NCBI GenBank assembly: GCA_022495995.1 | Contig: JAFEMH010001355.1 | Span: 1 to 64,000, forward strand | Length of the DNA stretch: 64,000 nt | Direction of reading: 5' to 3' | Origin: Adenophora triphylla var. japonica | Lineage: Eukaryota > Streptophyta > Magnoliopsida > Asterales > Campanulaceae | Shown: positions 35,216-46,074 of the stretch, piece by piece | Position numbering within the stretch: the stretch's first letter is position 1 | Layout: the number at the start of each line of letters is the position of its first letter | Made by a program: the position numbers and the translations under genes | The notes under the pieces: generated by a model | The model's input: only the letters and a program-made list of their open reading frames with translations | The model's database searches: none | Told to the model about the DNA's origin: nothing

Positions 35216-36447
35216 TTCTCTGGGGTCTTCTGCAGTTCCAAGATTAACCGTTTGCATTTCCTCATTATCAACAGGGCCATTCTTTCCACAACGACCTACT
35301 TGCTTTGCTAATTCTTTTAAAATTTGTTCGTTTTCTTGATCTATCTCAGCGTATGATTCATTATTAACTTGTTCGTTATATTCATTATTATTAGTTAATT
35401 CATCATTCACGATGTTAGCAATCTCAGGGTACTCGAAAAGATCAAAGTTTTCATTAAGGAAGTAGGGGAATACATGCTCTGCCACCGCCTCAATTTCCTC
35501 TTGAGTGAGTTCATCAGAGGCGGAGCCTGACTCTGAAGTGAAAGCTATAGGGCCTATCTTCCTGTGGGGATGGGGAGTACAACCAAACTCTTTGATCATG
35601 AAGTCTTCTTCAACAACTGGTCCCCCGGTGATGTGCTAGTTTAGAATTGGCTCATCACATTTCTGGATTATCTTCGTATAATCAATAGTTGGAGCATCCC
35701 CCTTGGATATTGCATGAATCTGGTTGTATTCTAGCCGGCACAGGTTCTCGAATTGTCGCAGCATGTCTTCTCCCAACACAAAGTCCCATACGCTGGTCAT
35801 TTCTGCCTTTGTGCCCCACAAATCCTTAAGGATTAGCGGGACGGGTTCTGTTTTGTCTAAAGAGGCATCGCAGTCGTTGAAGATTTCAAAGCCCGGATGG
35901 CGCTTACCTTTATCGTCAGTCCATGGTTCTGAAAAGATAAAGTATGGAATGTCTTCCCCTTCTCGAACGAAGTAGCCGTTGAGCGTCTTTCTGTATGGTT
36001 CGAGGTTGCAACCCTTAGTCTTTGGATCATTGCTACTTCTGTAGGCAGTCCCTTCCCACTTGATCTGAGTGAAGTCACACTCTTCTTCATTACTTTCATC
36101 GTGGATGGAAATGATGTATCCTAGGCCATGCTTTGTATGCGGTGGGGGAACAGGCGGTGGCTCTATTACCCCTTTCAAGTGTTTGCCAAGTCCCAAGCCA
36201 GAAAAGTACCCTTTTGCTTGCATCATTCTCCAAACAGAAAGGTTTCCGAAAACCAGAGTGCTTTAGAGTAGTCGTTTTCGTTGCAAGTCTCGATGACATT
36301 TACAGTACTATCTTTCTCAATCTCAAAGTCACTGAATAAGTAATCAGAAGTGCTATGTTGAAAATAAAAGATATTGACTAAACTATTATTGAAAAGAAAC
36401 TTGATACTCTTGCCCACAAATGAGGATTTTAGGCAAGTAGTACCCAA
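35216..36447 (-). pseudogene. pol: Element C G-patch segment and acidic linker
   Basis: The frame 36226-35636 starts with a G-patch-like run, AKGYFSGLGLGKHLKGV, then PPPVPPPHTKHGLGYIISIH, and goes on with conserved sequence (EPYRKTLNGYFVREGEDIPY, MTSVWDFVLGEDML). The frame 35599-35216 is acidic: TQEEIEAVAEHVFPYFLNEN and an Asn/Glu-rich tract. G-patch modules bind nucleic acid and are common in plant Ty3/gypsy Pol. Directly upstream on the minus strand is STVNVIETCNENDYSKALWF. No aspartic protease motif lies between this and gag. Confidence 0.75.
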
Positions 36448-36524
36448 ACTAAAACTAGACTACCATTGTTTTTCTTGCAAATAAAGTAAATGACTGAAAA
36501 AAGGAAAAAGGAATTCTTATTGCT

Positions 36525-37326
36525 CTAACTTTTCCAACTTATGCCTCCGCTAGCAGCAACTTTGATGATGTTGTTGTCAATTAAGTCTTGGACTGCATTC
36601 TTTAGGTTCGAGCAATCATCGGTGTGGTGGCCATGGTACTGATGGTAGTAGCAGTAGAGGTGTGGAGCTTGACCTTCCCTTTTAGGCAGGTAACCCTCCA
36701 TTGGCTTTAGCTTCCCATCTTTATTAAGGCATTTGAAGAGATGACCGAGAGAGATCCTCCCAATGTCAGTGTAAGTCCTCCCCTTCCTTCGTTTAGCCAT
36801 TTGATTATGGAGGTCTCGGATATGATTCTCATAGTGTTGCACAAAAGTGTTGTGTCAGGAGCGGTACTTCCTCCATTTGCTTTTTGAGATCTCGGTAAAG
36901 GGTATTGAGGCAATACTTGACCCTCTCATCGATGTCATCTTCAACATGGGCTTCGAGGGCATTACACTTCTGAGTCATAGTCTCGAGTTAGCCTTTGACC
37001 TCTTCAAGATCATCAATCAGCATGCTTGTTTTATTAGCTTGGATGGACTCTTCCAGGTTATGCCATGCATCATTGTCTTCCATTTGTCGCAGGGCTTTGG
37101 CAAGTTGAGATTTGATGTCACTTAGCTCTTCTTGAACGGATGATCGCTCACTGTCGGAGTCACTTTCCATTCTCCGGAAATCCCTAGCAATACGGGTGGT
37201 AGGCATATCAAAAGCTTCCTTCCAACCTTCCACATGCTCCATTTCAGCGACAAGAGACTTGGTCATTTCCCGCAGATCTTCCTCTTCAAGGTCCTTCTTA
37301 GTGACGAAGTACTTTTCCATAGACAT
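36525..37326 (-). pseudogene. gag: Element C gag, short coiled-coil type
   Basis: Begins MSMEKYFVTKKDLEEEDLRE at 37326. Helical, acidic segments follow (VAEMEHVEGWKEAFDMPTTR, SVQEELSDIKSQLAKALRQM), then a stop after LIDDLEEVKG and a frame change near 36850. The last frame (36842-36525) carries NHIRDLHNQMAKRRKGRTYT and the zinc-knuckle-like CYYHQYHGHHTDDC near 36660-36610. Gag packages the element RNA. Compared with element A, the usual central Gag fold is not obvious; this is a small Gag built of coiled coil plus zinc knuckle, as in element B. Confidence 0.7.
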
Positions 37327-38291
37327 TGTGTTGGGAGTCTTAAAATTGAGTAGCTTTGGAAAACGGACAGAGAAGATGCAGAGATTGAATCGGGATTAGG
37401 TCTAGCCCCAACGAGTTGGAAGAAGGCTCAAAAGGGTTCAGGCTCAGCACAGCAAACAGAGACATTGTCCCGGGCGGGACAGACAGTTTCGCGCGAGACA
37501 ACCACACAGAAAGTCGATTTTTGTTAACCCTAATTTCTGGTCGGAATGAAAAATTCATTTTTGAGGGGTTTCTAAGGTCTTTATCCAAACCTAATGACTA
37601 AGTAATCAGTCTGATTTTTGTAAAATAAAGCCATGTGAGATTGTTTGAAGGATTTTTCTTTTTAAAGGGACAATTTCCGAAAGGGTCATTCCGAAGGGAC
37701 ATTCCGAAGGGACTTTTCTGAGTCCTTCTTTGTGGTCAATTTTACATGGCTTTATTTTGGTCAAAAATAAGAAAGATCACTGAGTCAAAACCGACCGGTC
37801 ACGGAGTGATCCTAGAAAGACAATCTATATGATATGTGGCGATGCAGGGCTGGAAGGCTAGGCTCCCCGCGATATGAAAATCTAGGTGGATTGAATGCGC
37901 GAAATGGGATGATCCAACTCGGAGAGACCGGCGATTAGGTGGTTACCGTTATCCGTCCTTAGTGTGGGTCCCGGGTTAATTGGGGTATGTAGTGCAATGA
38001 CAGATATAGCATGAGTGCGCGTGTGTGAGAGTTCATCTAGGTGATAGATAAAATAGAGATTTTTTTTTTTGAAAAACTAAAAAGAAAACAAATAATGGCC
38101 GCACCAAGTGGTTGCCTACGTTTCTCCCAAATCAGGAAGACTCAGGCCGTCGTAGTTCCACATAAAGGATAGAGAGAAAGAAATAAATTTAAATTACAAC
38201 TCTCGAATCCCCAATGGACCGGACTTTAACTCAAAACCCAATCACACGCAGTTATAAATAATAATCAATTATTTAAACAAAACAAGGATTC

Positions 38292-38332
38292 GAGTTCTAC
38301 ATCTTAAGGGAGGCCTTAAGATGAAAGAACTC
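38292..38332 (-). repeat. Element C leader hairpin
   Basis: GAGTTCT and AGAACTC form an outer stem of seven pairs. CATCTTAAGG and CCTTAAGATG form an inner stem of ten pairs with a four-base loop. The same structure occurs at 55748-55788 in element B with one A-U pair replaced by G-U. Confidence 0.8.
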
Positions 38333-38426
38333 TGCAAATAATGTAATCTGGAATCCCCCTTTGTTCGACTCTTATCTCGGATCTCGAGACGAACGGGAAA
38401 ACCAGAAAACAAACATGATACTGAAG

Positions 38427-38466
38427 CTTTGTCTCGCGCGAGACAAAGAGTTGTCTCGTGCGAGAC
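38427..38466 (-). repeat. Element C leader CG palindrome pair
   Basis: The first palindrome is perfect over 22 bases centred on GTCTCGCGCGAGAC (38427-38448). The second, GTCTCGTGCGAGAC (38453-38466), has one mismatch in the centre. Centres are about 22 bases apart, close to the 21 bases between the pair in the LTR. Confidence 0.85.
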
Positions 38467-38548
38467 TAGGCTGAACTGAATAAAAAAAGGATTTTTATTT
38501 GAAAACCCCTCTTATTAACGCATATCTAAGCCACTTTAAATTTATAAG

Positions 38549-38566
38549 TCCCCAGCGGAGTCGCTA
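38549..38566 (-). other. Element C primer binding site
   Basis: On the minus strand the sequence is AGCGACTCCGCTGGGGAC, starting a few bases after the LTR end. It matches the complement of the 3' end of plant tRNA-Arg (CCCCAGCGGAGTCGCCA) apart from A for G near the first position. This fits the Ogre/Tat habit of priming with tRNA-Arg. Confidence 0.8.
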
Positions 38567-38569
38567 AAC

Positions 38570-39559
38570 TGTAGCGATGCGCGAAAAAAACTCGGGTTTT
38601 CCGAACTAGTTGTTTTGAGAGTCGCCACCAACATTATTGATTGGAAACATAGAAAAACCATTTTTTGAAAGATTTTGGGTTCGGGGCTTAAGTTATGGAA
38701 TGGGAAGGTCAAGGAGCACCCATTCCACCCAATCTGGAGATTGGTCTTGCTAAAGGGGGTTTTCAAAGAAAAAGACATTTTAAATAAAAAAGTAAAAATA
38801 TCCATTTAATGGGGTTAAACGGAATATAGGATCGATTGCTTCGAGACTGTCCCCATGATTTGGAGAGGCTCTAGGCCGATCCTAGGTTCAATGTTCTATA
38901 CCACTCTAACAATCAATTAGAAAGGAAGGAAGATTACCTTTTTTGAGAAAAGATTCGGGCAGAGTTTCGACTCAGTCCTAGACTTGAATCTTGATGCGGA
39001 CAGAGCTTCGCTTCAATCCTTGATTCGGACTTCGATGTTTGTTGATCAACAAGGTTGATAAGCAAACTTTAGGTGATTTAAGGTGATTTTGTAGGAATCT
39101 TTCAGGGAGAGAAACCCACAAAATGTGTGTGTATCGTGTTTTTTTATCAGGGATCTGGGGGTTGAAATACTAGAAATCATCAAGTATTTATAGGAGGTTG
39201 GAGAGGTAAAGGTGGATAGGGATACCACCCTAGGAAGGTTCCAGAACTCAAATGCTATTGGAGAACCGGATGATGATAAGATTTATCAAGAAAGAGGTTG
39301 AAATCGACAAGGAAACTGATTTCTGCACGCCTGCAAGAGCTTAGTCTCGCGCGAGACATGCCATGTCTCGCGCGAGACAAGGCTGCTCTGGACAATTATG
39401 TCCTTCTCTTGTTATTTCGTATGCAGTTTAGTCCAAACTAACGGTCGTTAGTCAAAACTTAACGAAACATGACGAAACGGTGGATTTCTACTCTTGACTC
39501 AAGGCGAGACTTAGAGTGGTATTACTATGCTCCGATGGGTTTAGAATGGGGTGTCTACA
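38570..39559 (-). repeat. Element C 5' LTR
   Basis: This 990-base LTR matches the split copy at 3-25454. TATA box is the complement of 39185-39192 (TATAAATA). Upstream of it in the minus sense lie two perfect palindromes, GTCTCGCGCGAGAC (39344-39357) and TGTCTCGCGCGAGACA (39364-39379), with centres 21 bases apart. A primer-site-like TGGCGACTC is complementary to 38619-38627. It starts TGTAGACACCCC at 39559. Confidence 0.9.
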
Positions 39560-39668
39560 GTTGACTCTTTACTTGCCAACCTTCTGTACTTATCACTAGT
39601 CACTTTCTCTCTCTACAACTTTATATCTTCAACCTTCATATCTTCTTAAAATCTACATAACTTTTTAA

Positions 39669-42600
39669 ATGGCTCCTAAGCAACAACGTGATTCTGCCAT
39701 TCCTAGAGTTTCTAAGAAATCATTCAACGATATGGTATGGTCTCTAACCCTCAATCTTTGATTATTTTGAGAAATTGCCATGAATGAACAGCACCAACTG
39801 TTCGTATTCTCTAAACTGGTTTTTCTTGATTAATGCTTCATTTCTTGCTCATTTTGAATGATTCTTGTTAGGGTTTGCTCGAAATGTTGTTAGGATTCAG
39901 ATTATGCAATTTATTTTATGATCAATACATGTTTTGGTTGTTAATTTTGGGAAATTCAGTAAAGGGTTTTTTGAAACCCATTCTTGTGTTCTTGGCTATT
40001 TCTTGATGATTCTGGGTAAAGTTTGGATTTTTATTGTTATATTGTTACTCCACTGCCCAATGTGATCATTTTGATATGTTATTTGTTGATTTTGGTTAAC
40101 TTTTATGTTGTCTCTGTTCTTGGTGTTCTTGACTGTTCTTCATATTCTTTATGTTGTTCATAACGTTTTTCAGAAAATACTTTATATGTAGGTTTACATG
40201 ATTCCATAATCTTGTTTTCCACAATTGGAAATTTTTTTGAAAATTTTATATCTAAATATGCCTTAGAACCTCATCTCTCAAACCGCATGCTTAGGAATAA
40301 ACCGCATAGGTTAAACCGCATGTTGAACCTCCTTGTGTGAAACCGCTTGTTCTTTTTGGAAGTTAAACCGCATGTAGAAAACCTCATTTCTATATATGTT
40401 GAAACCGCATACTGATTTTCTTCCAAAACCGCATGCTTTTTTCCTTAAGTGTTAGATGTTATGATGCTCATGTTTCACATTTTTCTAAACCACTTTTCAT
40501 TTAAACCACATGCTACTTGTCATTTTGCATTCTTAAGTTTTACTTAGTATATAGGCTGGAAATCATAACCTTCTCCTTCAGCACTTCATTGAAGTGTGGG
40601 ATAAATTTGGTTTAACAACGCCACGTACTAGTAACTACACTCTTTAAGTCTTCATGATTATTTCATTTGCTTAAATTCATAATTCACTTGGGGTTGAGAA
40701 TTTTCACTTTCTCAACCGCACCATTGCTAAATCGCATGGGTGCTTAAAACCGCAAGTGAACTGTGATCTTTTAAAATGGATCTAACTTTATATTTTCTTT
40801 TTTTGTAGGATCCCCACTTTTTCCTACCTGGATGAGAAATAAATGAGGTTGAGCTGAATCATGATGCCTTAGGCAGGGAGATGATCATAAGAATGGATGC
40901 ATCTGGAATCCTCCCTCTGTTCACCAAGAAGCAGTCCTACACCATTCCCTCTTATGTAGACTAGTTCTACTAAAATGCAGTCCTAGGAGAAAGAATTTTG
41001 AGCAATGGAAAGAAGATTCCATGCCTAACAGCTAATAAAGAAGGATTGGATGTGTCTGTTGACTACATGGACATCCGGACTGTATATGGATTCAATGTCT
41101 CAACTGATGATGAAAGGCTTCCTCAAGAAATTCTAGATGCAACTGCATCTACTACTGCTTGAATCCCTACTTTGACTGGGAAGTGCAAGGCAGTTCAAAG
41201 GAAAGATTTTAGTGAGCTTATGTGCCACCTCTGCTTCCTAGTTAGCAAGTCTGTTTGTGGCAAGAATGGCAACCACAACAACTTCACCAGCCAGCAGTGG
41301 ATGTATTGTTGTGCTATCTTCAATGGCATGCCTCTTCATTGGCCCAAGATATTGATGAGAGAACTTTCCTCCCACGTTGACTCCTATCAATCCAAGGAAA
41401 GAGGAGTTGATCAAATATGGAGACCTTTCTGCAGACTCCTGACCGCAATTTTTGCTGACTGCCAACATCTTGAGGAGCTCAGGCTGCAAAATCCTGAACT
41501 GGTGGTTGAATGGTCTAATGAAGAGACTTTGGGTCTGAATGTCTGTTATCTATTCAGATTCAAGAATGGAGATGCTCAATACAAAGAGTTGTGGGATGCT
41601 GACACTCTTTCAACCAAGGAGCATTATATTCCAATGAATCCTGAGACCGTTGACAAAACGGATGGGAAAGCTGTCAAGCAAGCAAGAAAGAAGAAAGGTG
41701 GAGCTGAACCATCTCTGAAGAGGGCAAAAACCGCACTAGCCCCCAAACCGCGTTCTACTGCAGGTGCTGGTCCCAGTCTGAAGCTAAAAAAGAAGGCCCT
41801 CATTGATGAAGAGGTTGTTGATGAAGAAATTATTGAAGGAGTTGAGAGGATGGGAGATGATGAGGCTGATGAAGAAGAAGATCCCAGTATTCCCTCTTTG
41901 ATTGCTAGAGCCAGAGCAACAAAGGTGGCTAGAAATAATATTTTGAATGATGAGGATCTTCTAAATTTCCATAGGGCTGAGATGGAGAGATTAGAAAGGA
42001 GAGCTGCTGAGAAGAGAGCTGCTCAAGGGAACCAAACTGCACCTGAACCGCAACCTCCTCAACCGCAACCAAACAATCAACCACCTTCTCCCCAACCGCA
42101 ATCCCCTATCCAAACCCAACCTCAATCACCTATCCAATCCAAATTTAAATCCCCTTTTCCCAAACCGCAATCTTCCCCCCAACCACAAATATCTGAACCG
42201 CACGTAGATGCACAAGTTCAGGGGGAGACACCCAAGAAGCGTTTCAAAATGATTGCAAAGAAAACCACCAAGAAAGGGCCTCAACGTTTTCTTAAGAGGG
42301 TGGCCAAAAATGTTGAACCGATGGCAGGTGAAAATGCCTACTATTTTGACAAAGAATCCTCATATTCCTCATCTCTTCCTTCTGATTCTGATTTAGACCG
42401 CTCCAATTCCAACTACAAACCCCCCCCCCCCACTCTCAAAGGCCTATCAACCCTTCACCTCCTCATTCAAACCGCAATCAAACTCCACCCCACTCAGAAA
42501 CTACACCTCCTCCCTCACCTAGATCGCATCCTTCCCCAAAACCACAACAATCCCATCTCTCTGTTCACACTGCTACCCCATCCACTTCAGCCTCAAAATC

Positions 42601-44007
42601 CCCTCCTCAAACCATAAACATTCCCACCTCCACAATTCCTCCACCCACATAAACCACCCCACCAACTCCACCTAACCAAACCGCACCCACTCAAACACTT
42701 CCCATTCCACCCCCTCCCACCCAACCTCATACAATTCCAATCACCCATATATTCCAAAACCTCAACACCCAACTCCCTCAAACCGCACCCCCTTCTCAAA
42801 CCCCTCCATTAACCCAAACCACTTTCCTACCCCAGACCGCACCTCCAACTACCCCTACACAACCGCCTCCTCCTTTCTCAAACATTCCCTCCTCTTCAAC
42901 CGCCCCCCTTCTGACTACACCCAAATTCTCTCCACTCTTCATCTGATTCAAGGCCAGCTGCTTACCAATCAGGGCCATATGATCAAACTAACAGCTTCAA
43001 CTTGAAGCCTCCAACCGCTCCCTCCAGAACCATATTGATACCCAATCTCACCTTCTAGCTGCTCAATCCCTTGAAATGGTTGCTCATAAAGCTTCAATGA
43101 AGAGTTTACTTTAAAATCTTGATACCATTAAGGGGGAGAGTTCAATCGCAAACATTGTCCAAACCTCAGCTGAAAAAATGCTTTGGTGAATTCAGAAAGG
43201 ACCTAACAGATGGAGTCATCCAAGCCCTAGGTGATGCGGTTTCAAAAGCTTCACTCAAAGAAATGCTGGATCATCTTGCAAATGTTTTCTGTGATTCTAT
43301 AGACAATTCAACTGAAAAACTCAAGATTGAGTTGATGGAAGAGATGAAGAACTCCAGACCACAGCAAGAATCAGACATAAGGTCAATTTTGGATTCCATG
43401 CAAACTAGCCTCCAATCTGAGATGGATATCCTTAAAGAGGAGTTAAAAATGAAGATGAACTTGATGGGAGACATTCTAACTGTAAAGTTGGATAGTCTAA
43501 CTGATGAGGTGAATGACAGGCTAGAAAACCTCAAGGAGGGATTCAACAACAAGCTCAGCATGAAAATCCATGAGCTGGATAACTCTTTAAGGGGGAGCAT
43601 AGGTGAAATTGAAGCCAATCTTAAAGAAGGTCAGACCGTACATGCTGAAGCTATCCAAGATCAAGATCCATACATTTTTCAATTCCTTAAATTCCTCCTT
43701 CCATACCAAAATAGAAGAAGTAAACAAAAAATTGGATGAAAATGCTGCTAAAGTTGATGAACTTGTAGAAGAGGTGAAAGGAAATTGCAGATCGGTTGGC
43801 TCCAACAACTCAAGACTTCAAACCGCAACCAATGGCATCAACAATTTGGAGACCGCTCAACAAAGGACTGCTGAAGAAGTAAGAAGGCTAAGAAGGACTC
43901 TAAGAGCAGAAAATTTAGCATTCAACTTTTCTGGACCTCATGTTGCTGATCATGTTATGGATGGACCGCCTGCACCAAATGTCAACAACCAGCAGGTTGA
44001 TCCTTAG
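39669..44007 (+). pseudogene. F, spliced extra gene of a disrupted LTR element (env-like position) or host-like gene
   Basis: Exon 1 is 39669-39734 (MAPKQQRDSAIPRVSKKSFN DM, 22 codons); intron 39735-40808 has GTATGG and TTTTGTAG ends; exon 2 keeps the same phase. Stops at about 40833, 40962, 40971 and 41160 precede an open 481-codon stretch (41172-42617). That stretch has an N-terminal domain (FSELMCHLCFLVSKSVCGKN, QWMYCCAIFNGMPLHWPKIL), a basic and acidic middle, and a Pro/Gln-rich region from about 42030. After breaks, 43119-44007 encodes a long coiled coil (ESDIRSILDSMQTSLQSEMD, TAEEVRRLRRTLRAENLAF). The position just upstream of a polypurine tract and LTR start fits the env-like ORF of Sirevirus-type elements, and the N-terminal part resembles plant transposon-associated domains. 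I cannot name the family with certainty. Confidence 0.5.
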
Positions 44008-44200
44008 ATTTAGACTGCACTTTCACTGTAATTTTTTTTGTCTTAACTCTTTTTGCTCACTTTATTTTTGATATGTTGTATTTTGCTTTCCTACCATTGT
44101 AATCTGTAAACTTCAAAGGTAGTAATAACAAATGTATCACTAATTGAATTCAAACCATGTTCATTCAAACTGCTTGTTTGTAGAACAATGAAACCGCATC
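40250..44200 (+). repeat. Dispersed AAACCGCA motif across intron and exons of F
   Basis: AACCGCA or close forms occur about thirty times: at least eight in the intron between 40275 and 40755 (for example AAACCGCATGC, AAACCGCATAGG, AAACCGCATGTT), many in the Pro/Gln-coding part (42045-42480, 42677, 42780), and after the gene at 44190. They are spaced irregularly and nearly all on the plus strand. Confidence 0.7.
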
Positions 44201-44489
44201 GGTTTTAAACCTCATTCAAATATCCTTTAACTTAAAAATCATATTTTTTGAATTGAAGTTTAAACATTCAGTTTAAACGACATACTTAAACTAAAACTCA
44301 TATTTTTATGTATGCACTGAATGTATTTCTATACTTTCAACTTGTAAGTTATTTATCTTTTAATAGTATAGAAATCTATAACTTAAGCTAGTGTGTGCAT
44401 TGACTTGGGATATAACTTGCCATATTAATTCTTATGGACATGTTTTTACCAAGGACAATGTTTGCTTTAGCTATAGTAGGTAATGGCAT

Positions 44490-44518
44490 CAATCAAATAG
44501 GGGAAGATTGTTGGGTAT
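44490..44518 (+). other. F polypurine tract and first ten bases of its 3' LTR
   Basis: AAATAGGGGAAGATTG (44495-44510) followed by TGTTGGGTAT is the usual junction of polypurine tract and LTR start in Sirevirus-type Ty1/copia elements (typical core AAGGGGGAGATTG). Matching tracts lie upstream at 43126-43138 (TTAAGGGGGAGAG) and 43587-43598 (TTAAGGGGGAGC). Element B was inserted after GGTAT (44514-44518), so the rest of this LTR lies past B, outside the window. Confidence 0.55.
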
Positions 44519-45432
44519 TGTAGACACCCCATTCTGAACACACCGGATCATACTTATACCACTCTAAGTCTCGCTTTGAGTCAAGAAGTAGAAATCCACC
44601 ATTTCGTCATGTTTCGTTAAAGTTTTGACTAACTACCGTTAGTTTGGGACTAAACTGCATACGAGATAACGAGGAGAGGACAAAACTGTCCACAGGAGCA
44701 ATATCTCGCCGCGAGATGGCGTGTCTAGCGCAAGATATCTCCCTCTGCAGATTGCAGCACGCTTCCTCGTCGATTTCAACCTCTTTTCGGGATAAAACTT
44801 TATCTCTCCGGCCAACCAATGGGAGGGGAGGTCTAGAACCATCTGATAGGGTTTTAACTCTCCACTTCTTCATATCCAACCTCTATAAATACTTGGTGAC
44901 TTCCAAGGCTCAAGGGGTCGAAGGTCCCGGACCGCGAATTTACACAACACACACACATTTTGTCGTTTTCTTTCCCTGAAAGAATTCTTCAAAATCACCC
45001 TAAAACTCACCTCATAGTTTGTTTGTCAACCTTGTTGATAAACAAGCATCAATCTCCAAACCAAGGACCAAGGCGAAGCTCTGTCCATGTGAAGGGTCGA
45101 CTCCAAACTTGAGCCGAAACTCTGCCCAAATCACCTCACGCAAGGTAATTCCTAATCTTCCTTCTAATTGATTGTTAGAGTGGTATAAGTCCATAAAATC
45201 TAGGATCGGCCTAGAGCCTCTCCAAATCATGGAGACGGTCTCGAAGCAATCGATCCTACATTCCGTTTGACCTCGTCAAATGGACCTTTATTTGTAGTAT
45301 TTGAATTCGTTTTTTTATTTCTTCTTTTGAAAAACCTCTCTTTTCTTTAGCAAGACCGATCTCCGGATTGGGTGAAATGGATGCCTTCTAAACCTACCCA
45401 TTTCATAACCTAAGCCCCGAACTCAAATCTCT
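44519..45432 (+). repeat. Element B 5' LTR, first part
   Basis: Starts TGTAGACACCCCATTCTGAA, matching the reversed LTR of element C. It holds a CG palindrome pair (ATCTCGCCGCGAGAT at 44703-44717 and the decayed GTCTAGCGCAAGAT near 44722-44736) and TATAAATA at 44884-44891. It is interrupted after TCTCT (45428-45432) by element E. Confidence 0.88.
44884..44891 (+). promoter_or_regulatory. TATA box of element B LTR
   Basis: TATAAATA follows AACCTC and precedes CTTGGTGAC; the same place in C's LTR reads TATAAATAC on the minus strand. It is the core promoter of the element, about 165 bases after the CG palindrome pair. Confidence 0.7.
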
Positions 45433-46032
45433 TGTTGGGCCCTACATTTTTCGGTCAACATGTTTACAACTTACACTTAACAACTTGGTACTAACAACTT
45501 GAATTGTTCCATTTACCACTTGATTTCCTACAGGTTGGGACCAGTAACGCTATTCCTATTTTATAGGGATCGTGCCAAAGAAAGCGAAGACCAGGTCAAC
45601 CACGTTTCTTCAGCAAACAAATCACTATCTCCTCCTCAAACGAACGAGTACGGATATATCTCCAAGGATCAACCCTAATTCCGAGTTTATAGGCCCATAA
45701 TCCTCTTTTTTGTTAATTAGTTTTATTTTTGAGGTATAAAAGGGGAACACACACTGTATTTTCACACACGTTCCTCACTAGCTTAAGCTCCCTTTTTCAT
45801 ACGCTCTAAGCATTGTAATCTCAAGAGAATTCTTAGTAAACTTTCGGTCAAGGCAGGAGCCATATCCTCCCGGGGTTTTGTGATGGAGAACAAGTTGTTC
45901 AAGGGCTTTCCCTAGTCAACAAATATCTTGTGTCCATTTCTATTCAACTTGATAGTCATTGTACCTAGATTCATATCACTTTAGTCACTTTTCCCATCAT
46001 AAAAATATAATTGTTGAAATTTGACCAAAACA
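45433..46032 (+). repeat. Element E 5' LTR
   Basis: 600 bases, nearly identical to 54802-55401. TATAAAA is at 45735-45741, and a polyadenylation-like region follows. The phrase CAACTTG and its complement recur (for example 45481-45512). Confidence 0.93.
45735..45741 (+). promoter_or_regulatory. TATA box of element E LTR
   Basis: GAGGTATAAAAGGGGAACAC is a strong TATA context; the copy in the 3' LTR is at 55104-55110. Both are unchanged. Confidence 0.75.
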
Positions 46033-46035
46033 ATT

Positions 46036-46052
46036 TGGCGCCGTCTGTGGGA
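46036..46052 (+). other. Element E primer binding site
   Basis: TGGCGCCGTCTGTGGGA starts three bases after the LTR. The first nine bases match the complement of the 3' end of plant tRNA-Asp (ACGGCGCCA), a primer also used by Athila-like elements; the rest matches less well. Gag starts only about 23 bases downstream, unlike the 1.2-kb leaders of B and C. Confidence 0.65.
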
Positions 46053-46074
46053 AACTTTGATTATTCAAGCAGAA

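Larger units (their letters stand above)
37327..38547 (-). other. Element C leader with conserved structures
   Basis: About 1.2 kb from primer site to gag, without a long frame. It holds several features shared with element B's leader: two CG palindrome pairs (38427-38466 and 37466-37500), a hairpin at 38292-38332, a long-range inverted repeat (37622-37636 with 37743-37758) enclosing CCGAAGGGACATT-type repeats, and a hairpin with GATCACT/AGTGATC arms near 37774-37812. These are likely RNA or DNA signals of the element. Confidence 0.7.
3..39559 (-). mobile_element. Element C, Tat/Ogre-type Ty3/gypsy LTR retrotransposon, split by later insertions
   Basis: Read on the minus strand, the order is 5' LTR (38570-39559), tRNA-Arg primer site, leader, gag, G-patch, RT, two RNase H domains, integrase, two opposite-strand genes, then the 3' LTR (25454-25406, 23994-23757, 748-3). 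LTR borders are TGTAGACACCCC and CTACA. The right flank carries GTTGA (39560-39564); only the last two bases of the matching left copy, GA, fall inside the window. Without elements A and D it is about 15 kb. A dual RNase H is a known mark of the Tat lineage. It is the closest relative of element B. Several frames are broken, so this copy is probably not autonomous as it reads here. Confidence 0.85.

Noticed and set aside
29069..39379. CG palindromes as CAMTA-type CGCG boxes
   Set aside because: The known box needs A/C/G before and C/G/T after CGCG; TCGCGC and GCGCGA do not fit on either side.
41238..41489. Minus-strand frame opposite F's main open stretch
   Set aside because: Shadow of the forward frame, which has the coherent domain and coiled-coil composition.
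40250..44200. ACCGCA as a RUNX-type site
   Set aside because: The motif matches the animal consensus, but plants have no RUNX proteins.
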